In this document: positions 7,040 through 11,869 of the stretch, piece by piece | Position numbering within the stretch: the stretch's first letter is position 1 | Layout: every line of letters begins with the position of its first letter | Source of the DNA: Bacteroidales bacterium | Lineage (GTDB): Bacteria; Bacteroidota; Bacteroidia; Bacteroidales; UBA932 | Length of the DNA stretch: 11,869 bases | Reading direction: 5' to 3' | Assembly: GCA_024401915.1 (NCBI GenBank) | Contig: JAKSKA010000025.1 | Span: 1 to 11,869 of the forward strand | Position numbers and translations under genes: made by a program | The notes under the pieces: generated by a model | Seen by the model: the letters and a program-made list of their open reading frames with translations, nothing else | The model's database searches: none | Told to the model about the DNA's origin: nothing

Positions 7040-7782
7040 TGAGAAGGTCCTTGTTATTCATATTGATGGTCCTGCTTTCCGTCCAGGCTTATGCCCAGGT
7101 GGACAGGAAGGAAGTGCGCGCCGGAAACCGTGATTTCAAGAAAGGCGATTACGGCGAGGCCGAGATAGACTACAGGAAGGCCGTCCTCAAGGACTCGCTT
7201 TCCGTTGCGGGCAATTACAACCTGGCTTCTGCCTTATATAAAAAGGAGGATTTTGACGGAGCCGGGAAGGCTCTCGATGCCGTCAAGGACCTGTGCGATA
7301 CTCCTGAATATCATTTCAACAGGGGGGACGTGGCTCTGAAGAAGAAGGATTGGAAGACGGCGGTGGACGAGTTCAGGAAGGCTCTGCTGCAGACTCCGGA
7401 TGATATGGATGCGAAGGAGAACTACGTTTATGCTAAGAAGATGCTGGAGAACCAGCAGCAACAGCAGCAACAGCAGCAGAACCAGCAGGATAACAATCAG
7501 GATCAGAACCAGGATCAGAACCAGGACCAGCAGCAACAGCAGCAACAGGATCAGGATCAGAACCAGGATCAGGACCAGCAGAATCAGGATCAGAACCAGC
7601 CCCGGGACAAGGGCGATCAGGATAATCAGGACAGCCAGCAACAACAGGATGGGAAGATTTCTCCGCAGCAGGCCCGCCAGATGCTTCGCGCGATTCAGGC
7701 CCGCGAGAAGGAGACTCAGGACAAGGTGAAAAAGGAAAAGGCCGCATTGCTGCAGTCCAGCCAAAAGGAAAAGAATTGGTGA
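7039..7782 (+). CDS. batC: BatC, periplasmic TPR protein with Gln/Asp/Asn-rich linker
   Basis: A 247-aa secreted protein. Residues 1-19 are a signal peptide with likely cleavage after VQAYA. TPR-type helices span about 22-136 (for example AGNRDFKKGDYGEAEIDYRKAV and GDVALKKKDWKTAVDEFRKAL). Residues 138-203 are almost only Gln, Asn and Asp. The last 40 residues (ISPQQARQMLRAIQAREKET ... KEKNW) match the conserved BatC tail. BatC is thought to act as an interaction scaffold with BatA/BatB and BatD in the periplasm. The gene overlaps batB and batD by one nt each. The linker is a likely site of length variation between strains. Confidence 0.92.
   Translation: MRRSLLFILMVLLSVQAYAQVDRKEVRAGNRDFKKGDYGEAEIDYRKAVLKDSLSVAGNYNLASALYKKEDFDGAGKALDAVKDLCDTPEYHFNRGDVALKKKDWKTAVDEFRKALLQTPDDMDAKENYVYAKKMLENQQQQQQQQQNQQDNNQDQNQDQNQDQQQQQQQDQDQNQDQDQQNQDQNQPRDKGDQDNQDSQQQQDGKISPQQARQMLRAIQAREKETQDKVKKEKAALLQSSQKEKNW
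7453..7647 (+). repeat. Degenerate CAG/CAGGAT/AACCAGGATCAG repeats inside batC
   Basis: A low-complexity stretch of CAG and CAA triplets mixed with short units such as AACCAGGATCAG and CAGGATCAGGAC encodes the Gln/Asn/Asp-rich linker of BatC. All units are multiples of three, so gain or loss of a unit keeps the frame. Synonymous CAA/CAG mixing suggests selection on the amino acids rather than a fresh nucleotide expansion. Confidence 0.85.
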
Positions 7783-8276
7783 TGAAGAAGTTGATATTGA
7801 CAATCATTTGCGCTCTCGCGGCACTTGCCGCTTCAGCTGCCGAAACGATAAAGGTCCAGTGTCCGAATCTCGTGGCGCTGGACGAACAGTTTAACGTCAC
7901 CTTCATAATTGAAGGGGAGTCCTCTGATTTCCAGTGGACGCCGGGGAATGATTTCCAACTTGTCTGGGGGCCCCAGAGAGGCAGTTCCTCGTCCATCAGC
8001 ATCATCAACGGAAAGCGCACCAGTTCTTCCCAGACGAGCTATACCTATGTGCTCAGCCCGAAATCTTCCGGACGTTTCCAGCTGCCGCAGGCGAGCGCCG
8101 TGTCGGGCAGGGACAGGATCGTGTCCCCTTCCGTGACCATCGAGGTCGTGTCCAACGGCGCTTCCCAGCAGCCCCAGCAGTCCCGGCAGACAAACTCCGG
8201 CTCCTATGATGAACCGGCGCCTGCTGCCGCTCCTGCGCCGCGTGATGGTAAGCGCGATAGTTTCATGCGCCTGTAG
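7782..8276 (+). CDS. batD: BatD, N-terminal part, ended early by an in-frame TAG
   Basis: This encodes 164 residues corresponding to the first domain of BatD. A signal peptide covers about 1-20 (LILTIICALAALAASAA). A beta-rich domain with the BatD-type block VWGPQRGSSSSISIINGK (61-78) and TSYTYVL follows, then a Pro/Ala/Gln-rich linker at about 127-157. The ATG at 7782 was chosen because it overlaps the batC stop by one nt (TGATG), as at the neighbouring junctions; a TTG two codons earlier is unlikely. The frame stops at TAG (8274-8276) just after DSFMRL, where BatD proteins continue into a second domain. Downstream sequence carries on in the same frame with clear BatD similarity, so this looks like the 5' part of a broken or read-through gene rather than a natural short protein. 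Confidence 0.85.
   Translation: MKKLILTIICALAALAASAAETIKVQCPNLVALDEQFNVTFIIEGESSDFQWTPGNDFQLVWGPQRGSSSSISIINGKRTSSSQTSYTYVLSPKSSGRFQLPQASAVSGRDRIVSPSVTIEVVSNGASQQPQQSRQTNSGSYDEPAPAAAPAPRDGKRDSFMRL
8274..8276 (+). other. In-frame amber codon interrupting batD-batE
   Basis: TAG replaces one sense codon between Leu164 of the upstream part and the Met encoded at 8277-8279. Nothing is missing or shifted: reading through gives a continuous frame of 870 codons from 7782 to 10391. The local protein reads SFMRL-stop-MSKKKVVIGE, and BatD proteins normally run through this point as one strand. Confidence 0.9.
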
Positions 8277-10394
8277 ATGAGCAAGAAAAAGGTCGTCATC
8301 GGAGAGGCCGTCACGGCAACCCTGAAACTGTACCAGCGCGCCAATATCGCCGGGTTTGAGGATGCCCACTTCCCCTCGTTCAACGGCTTCTGGAGCCAGG
8401 AACTGCAGGCCCCTACAAATATCGAGTTCCAGCGCGAAAACGTCGGGAACCTTATATACAATTCAGCCGTCCTGCGCAGCTGGAAGCTCATTCCGCAGCA
8501 GTCGGGGGAACTTGAGATAGAGCCCTCCGAACTGGTATGCCTGGTCAACGTGCGCACTCCGCGCGCCTCTACGGGCAGCATCTTCGACAGCTTCTTCCAG
8601 GATGATATCCAGACCGTACGCAGGCGCATCACCGCCCCGGCCCAGAAGGTCAGGGTGTCCGGCCTCCCTGCCGGTGCTCCGGATTCTTTCGGCGGCGGTG
8701 TGGGCCAGTTCAGCCTGAGTGCAGCGCTGACGCGTGATTCCCTGAAGACGCACGAGGCCGCATCGCTGAAGGTGACCGTCAGCGGAAAGGGAAACCTGAC
8801 CATGCTCGAAGCGCCGAAGATTTCTTTCCCTCCCGACTTCGAGGTCTATGACGTGAAGGTGTCCGATACGGCTTCCGGCCGTCAGTTCGAATATCCTTTC
8901 ATTCCCCGCAGCCACGGTGATTTCGTGATAGGGCCCGTCGAGTATTCGTACTATGACATTCAGGCTTCGAGGTATGTGACCCTCAATTCCGCAGCCCTTC
9001 CGCTGAAGGTGGCACGCGGGGCCGAGACTCAGGAAAACGCCTACGGGCAGCCGCTTGTGCCGTCCGTTTCCAGAAAGGACGTGCGCGATCTGGGCAGCGA
9101 CATACGTTATATCGTGTCTTCCCCTTCGTCGCTGTCTCGCTCCGGCCGTTTCTTCGTCGCTTCGCCCGCATTTATAGTGATTCTCGCCCTGATTCTCGTT
9201 GCAGCTGCCCTTTATCTGCTTCTTTCCCGCAGGGCCGCCGCCAGACGTGCCGACGTTGTGGGAAGCCGCAACCGAGCCGCTGCCAAGAAGGCCCGCAAGC
9301 GTCTCGCCAGGGCCGGAGGCTATCTGAAGGACAATCTTTATACGGCGTTCTATGAGGAGCTCCACAGGACCCTTCTCGGATTCGCTTCCGACAAGTTGGC
9401 TATGGACGCGGCGGCTATGTCGCGGGACAATATAAAAGCACGCCTGCTCGCTTCAGGAGCCTCGGAAAGCGACGCTGATGGCTTCTGCTCGCTGCTTGAA
9501 GCCTGCGAATACGCGCGCTATGCCCCCGATGCCGGCCACGAGGCGATGAACGCCCATTTCGAAAGTGCCGTCAGTGTCATTTCTTCAATCGATGAGAGTA
9601 TGAAACATTCACGCAAGGGAGGAGCTTCCGTTGCAGCAATGGTCGCCGGCCTGCTGTTCCTGCTTCCCGTTTCCTCTTCCGCTGCCGTTCCGGCCGAGGT
9701 TGATTCATTGTGGAACAAGGGGGTGGACGCTTATGCCGCCGGAATGTGGCAGGAGGCTGTAGAGGCCTGGACGGCAGTCAGGGATCAAGGCCTGGAATCA
9801 GCCGGGCTGTGTTATAATATAGGGAACGCTTTCTTCAAGAAAAATGAATACGGACGTGCGGTCCTCTGGTATGAACGCGCCCACAGGCTCGACCCCGCCG
9901 ACAAGGACATACGGTACAATCTCGATTATGCCGCTGCGATGACCCAGGACAGGATCGAACCGGTGCCCGAGTTCTTCCTCACCACATTCGCCCGCCGTTT
10001 CCGCTCCGTACTCGGGTCCGATGCCTGGGCGGTGCTCTTCCTTGTCTTTCTCGGAGCGTTCCTGACCGCGCTCGTGCTTTTCCTGCGAGGTCGCTCCACT
10101 TCGGTCAGAAGGACGGGTTTCCATGGAGGGATAGCTCTTGCGCTCCTTGCTGCCGTGTCGCTACATTCCTCCATAAAGCTAAAGAACGAATATACGGACA
10201 AGACGTACGCAATCGTCGTTTCACCCGTGATCCAGGTGAGGAGTGCGCCCGGAGATGGTGCTGCGACCGAACTGTTTGTGCTCCACGAAGGTACAAAGGT
10301 GAAGATCCTGGACAGCGTCGGTGGATGGGACAACGTGGAGATAGCTGATGGACGGAAAGGCTGGCTCAAGGGCGCGGATATTGAAATCATATAA
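8277..10394 (+). CDS. batD: BatD C-terminal part fused to BatE (TPR and SH3-like domains)
   Basis: Residues here are counted from 8277. About 1-290 are periplasmic beta-rich BatD domains, including VVIGEAVTATLKLYQ and APTNIEFQREN. A membrane helix lies at about 296-316, and 317-448 is a basic, cytoplasmic BatD tail. At 442 a BatE-like start appears in the same frame: MKHSRKGG followed by a signal-like hydrophobic stretch (449-470). Next come TPR repeats (475-550), two membrane helices (582-602 and 614-633) and a C-terminal bacterial SH3-like domain (643-705). The positive-inside rule is satisfied throughout for a single fused chain. If translation begins at 8277 the product lacks an export signal, so this part should need readthrough of the TAG to work. 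It may be annotated as BatD family protein. Confidence 0.85.
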   Translation: MSKKKVVIGEAVTATLKLYQRANIAGFEDAHFPSFNGFWSQELQAPTNIEFQRENVGNLIYNSAVLRSWKLIPQQSGELEIEPSELVCLVNVRTPRASTGSIFDSFFQDDIQTVRRRITAPAQKVRVSGLPAGAPDSFGGGVGQFSLSAALTRDSLKTHEAASLKVTVSGKGNLTMLEAPKISFPPDFEVYDVKVSDTASGRQFEYPFIPRSHGDFVIGPVEYSYYDIQASRYVTLNSAALPLKVARGAETQENAYGQPLVPSVSRKDVRDLGSDIRYIVSSPSSLSRSGRFFVASPAFIVILALILVAAALYLLLSRRAAARRADVVGSRNRAAAKKARKRLARAGGYLKDNLYTAFYEELHRTLLGFASDKLAMDAAAMSRDNIKARLLASGASESDADGFCSLLEACEYARYAPDAGHEAMNAHFESAVSVISSIDESMKHSRKGGASVAAMVAGLLFLLPVSSSAAVPAEVDSLWNKGVDAYAAGMWQEAVEAWTAVRDQGLESAGLCYNIGNAFFKKNEYGRAVLWYERAHRLDPADKDIRYNLDYAAAMTQDRIEPVPEFFLTTFARRFRSVLGSDAWAVLFLVFLGAFLTALVLFLRGRSTSVRRTGFHGGIALALLAAVSLHSSIKLKNEYTDKTYAIVVSPVIQVRSAPGDGAATELFVLHEGTKVKILDSVGGWDNVEIADGRKGWLKGADIEII

Positions 10395-10410
10395 TCTTTT
10401 GTTGAAAAAA

Positions 10411-10441
10411 TTGTTGATAAACAAAAAATTATCTATATTTG
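10411..10441 (+). promoter_or_regulatory. Promoter of the ompA-like gene
   Basis: TTG at 10411-10413 and TATATTTG at 10434-10441 are separated by 20 nt; the second is a perfect TAnnTTTG box. Transcription should begin near 10448, leaving an AT-rich leader of about 56 nt. This leader contains a small inverted repeat, TTTGAAATTCAAA (10469-10481), and no Shine-Dalgarno sequence. A strong separate promoter fits the very different codon use of the gene it drives. Confidence 0.7.
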
Positions 10442-10503
10442 CCACTTGAAAGTGCAATTGGGCGCTAATTTGAAATTCAAAAATAACTAATTTATAATCA
10501 ATT

Positions 10504-11718
10504 ATGAAAATCAAAGCTTTAGTACTGGCTTCCGCTCTGCTTCTTTGCGGTTCAGCTTTCGCTCAGGAAACCAATCGTGATGCCAACGGAAAACTCCAGT
10601 ATGGTTCTTATGAGACCAACAAGTTCTGGGACAACTGGTTCGTAGAGGCCGGCGCCGGAATCAACGTAGGATTCAACGGCCTTGCCAATAAAGTTCTCAA
10701 GGGTGGCGACAACCTTGTAGGCGGAACCGGATTCGGCACCAAGGTTGAGGTCGGCAAGTGGATCGATCCCTGCTGGGGCGTCGGTCTCGGCTGGAACGGT
10801 CTTAAGACCGGTGACTTCATCCCTACGGCAGACCATAAGCTCGGCACTCCCAACCAGATTTGGAACAACTATGTACACGGTGACGTATTCGTTAACTTCT
10901 CCAACCTCGTTGCAGGTTACAAGGAGACCCGTCTCGTGAACTTCATCCCTTACTTCAACGCAGGTCTTATGTTCACCAAGAGCGTTGAGAGCGGTGAGAA
11001 GGCTAACAAGCCCGTCGCATTCGGCTTCGGTATGATGGTTCCTTTCCGTATCTGCAATTCTTTCAGCATCGTTCCTGATTTCGGTCTTGCATACAGCAGC
11101 GGCGAATTCTACAACATCGACGTACGCCGTGCAAAGCACTTCAGCGCTATCCTCGCACTCCAGTACAACTTCGGCAGGAACAACTGGACCCGCAAGGCTA
11201 CCACTACTGCAGCAGCTGCAGCAGCTCTCGCAGCTTCCGAGGCAGCACGCGCAGCCATCCAGGCCAAGAACGACAAGCTCGCCGCTTCCGAGGCTGACGC
11301 ACAGAAGGCAAAGGATCAGCTCGCAAAGGAGAACAAGGAACTTCAGGACGAACTCGCACGCGCAGCCGCTAACGCCGGCAACGCAGTCATCGACCTCGCT
11401 GAGACTCCTATCATCGCTTACTTCGAGATTGGCAAGACCACCCTTTCCGAGAAGGAACTCGCACACGTAGAGTACAATGTCAAGACCGCTATCGCTCAGA
11501 ACAAGAACGTGAAGCTCACCATCGCCGGCAACGCCGACTCCAAGACCGGTACCGCAAGGCGCAACCAGTATCTCTCCGAGAAGCGTGCTGAGTACATCTA
11601 CAAACTCCTCACCGAGAAGTATGGTCTCGACGGCAGCAACTTCACCGTTAAGGCAAATGGTGGCAACGACATCTTCGCTACACCTGCTCTCAACCGTGCT
11701 ACCATCATCAGCAAGTAA
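10504..11718 (+). CDS. OmpA family outer-membrane protein
   Basis: A 404-aa secreted protein. Signal peptide 1-20 (cleavage after GSAFA; the Cys15 context is not a lipobox) is followed by a beta-barrel region at about 40-225, with alternating aromatic/polar strands ending in LALQYNF. An Ala-rich coiled-coil linker lies at about 233-297 (AAAAAALAASEAARAAIQAK), then an OmpA C-terminal peptidoglycan-binding domain at 302-404. In that domain NADSKTGTARRNQYLSEKRA includes Asp345 and Arg361, which match the diaminopimelate-binding pair. It anchors the outer membrane to the cell wall and is usually among the most abundant Bacteroidales proteins. Codon choice is strongly restricted (CTC, GCA, AAG, GGC, AAC favoured), unlike the Bat genes, which agrees with high expression. 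It stands alone between its own promoter and terminator. Confidence 0.94.
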   Translation: MKIKALVLASALLLCGSAFAQETNRDANGKLQYGSYETNKFWDNWFVEAGAGINVGFNGLANKVLKGGDNLVGGTGFGTKVEVGKWIDPCWGVGLGWNGLKTGDFIPTADHKLGTPNQIWNNYVHGDVFVNFSNLVAGYKETRLVNFIPYFNAGLMFTKSVESGEKANKPVAFGFGMMVPFRICNSFSIVPDFGLAYSSGEFYNIDVRRAKHFSAILALQYNFGRNNWTRKATTTAAAAAALAASEAARAAIQAKNDKLAASEADAQKAKDQLAKENKELQDELARAAANAGNAVIDLAETPIIAYFEIGKTTLSEKELAHVEYNVKTAIAQNKNVKLTIAGNADSKTGTARRNQYLSEKRAEYIYKLLTEKYGLDGSNFTVKANGGNDIFATPALNRATIISK

Positions 11719-11738
11719 TTTTACTTAAGATACTTTAT

Positions 11739-11769
11739 AAAGGTCGGCTGTCAAAGTCGACCTTTTTTT
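11739..11769 (+). terminator. Intrinsic terminator after the ompA-like gene
   Basis: An 11-bp stem (AAAGGTCGGCT pairing with AGTCGACCTTT, with one G-T pair) and the 5-nt loop GTCAA are followed by a T run; the run of seven T spans 11763-11769. It begins 20 nt after the stop codon. This is a textbook rho-independent terminator. On the minus strand the trailing T stretch is short, so it is probably weaker in that direction. Confidence 0.92.
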
Positions 11770-11869
11770 ATGAGCGGAGCTCAGCAGCGGCAGCAACATG
11801 CCTCTGAGAGAACTCCGCGGCTCCCGAGCTACCGACATCGCGTCTACGACGCTCCGTCCCGCTCTCCGC
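11768..11869 (-). CDS. Possible C-terminal end of a convergent gene (very uncertain)
   Basis: On the minus strand a frame is open from the right edge for 33 codons and stops at TAA (11770-11768), right against the terminator of the ompA-like gene. The tail would read ...SGAAEFSQRHVAAAAELRS. This resembles no family I know and is low in complexity. The plus strand is also open here in one frame, so the openness may only reflect high GC. Listed because a convergent gene ending at a terminator would be a normal arrangement. Confidence 0.15.
   Translation of the reverse strand, partial: AESGTERRRRDVGSSGAAEFSQRHVAAAAELRS

Noticed and set aside
7234..7803. Leu/Ile/Val-rich minus-strand frame that looks like a membrane protein
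   Set aside because: It is the reverse complement of the CAG/GAT repeats of batC, which necessarily reads as Leu, Ile and Val.
10395..10433. Terminator for the Bat operon
   Set aside because: Only a 5-bp A/T stem (TTGTT/AACAA) is present and it overlaps the ompA promoter; no proper hairpin with a T run is seen.
10552..11466. 304-codon minus-strand frame inside the ompA-like gene
   Set aside because: Antisense to a highly biased, certain OmpA gene; no promoter or motif.
11770..11869. Plus-strand gene starting ATG at 11770
   Set aside because: The ATG immediately follows the terminator T run with no room for a promoter, and the encoded peptide matches no family I recognise.

Overview
The window looks like chromosomal DNA from a Bacteroidales bacterium (phylum Bacteroidota) of moderately high GC, possibly Rikenellaceae or a related uncultured family. 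The reasons are the complete Bat (Bacteroides aerotolerance) locus, Bacteroidota-type promoter boxes (TTTG ... TAnnTTTG), little sign of Shine-Dalgarno sequences, and a Bacteroidota-style OmpA protein. The genus cannot be fixed from the sequence alone.

Layout. Positions 1-1288, minus strand: an exbB-exbD-tonB energy-transduction operon (tonB runs off the left edge). Positions 1289-1388: a divergent promoter region. Positions 1389-2123, plus strand: truA, tRNA pseudouridine synthase. Positions 2187-10394, plus strand: the Bat operon, in the order moxR, DUF58 protein, a BatD-like membrane protein, batA, batB, batC, and batD fused to batE. Positions 10504-11718, plus strand: an abundant-type OmpA porin with its own strong promoter and a clear intrinsic terminator. 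The last 100 bases hold nothing that can be identified with confidence.

How the genes work together. MoxR (AAA+ ATPase), the DUF58 protein and the membrane-anchored VWA proteins BatA and BatB are a known partnership, thought to act as a metal-dependent chaperone or assembly machine at the inner membrane. BatC, BatD and BatE supply periplasmic TPR, beta-rich and SH3-type interaction surfaces. The junctions are extremely tight: four have a 1-nt stop/start overlap, and the others are 0-6 nt apart. This argues for one transcript with translational coupling. The ExbB-ExbD-TonB set powers outer-membrane transport, and OmpA ties the outer membrane to peptidoglycan, so most of the window concerns the cell envelope.

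The most notable point is an in-frame TAG codon at 8274-8276. It splits an otherwise intact batD-batE reading frame exactly at the start of the second BatD domain. The other two TAG stop codons in the window (ends of exbB and exbD) are also followed by the next gene in the same frame. A disabling mutation, a sequencing error or readthrough are all possible; reassignment of TAG is less likely. I found no mobile element, CRISPR array, tRNA or rRNA, and no convincing wholly new system.
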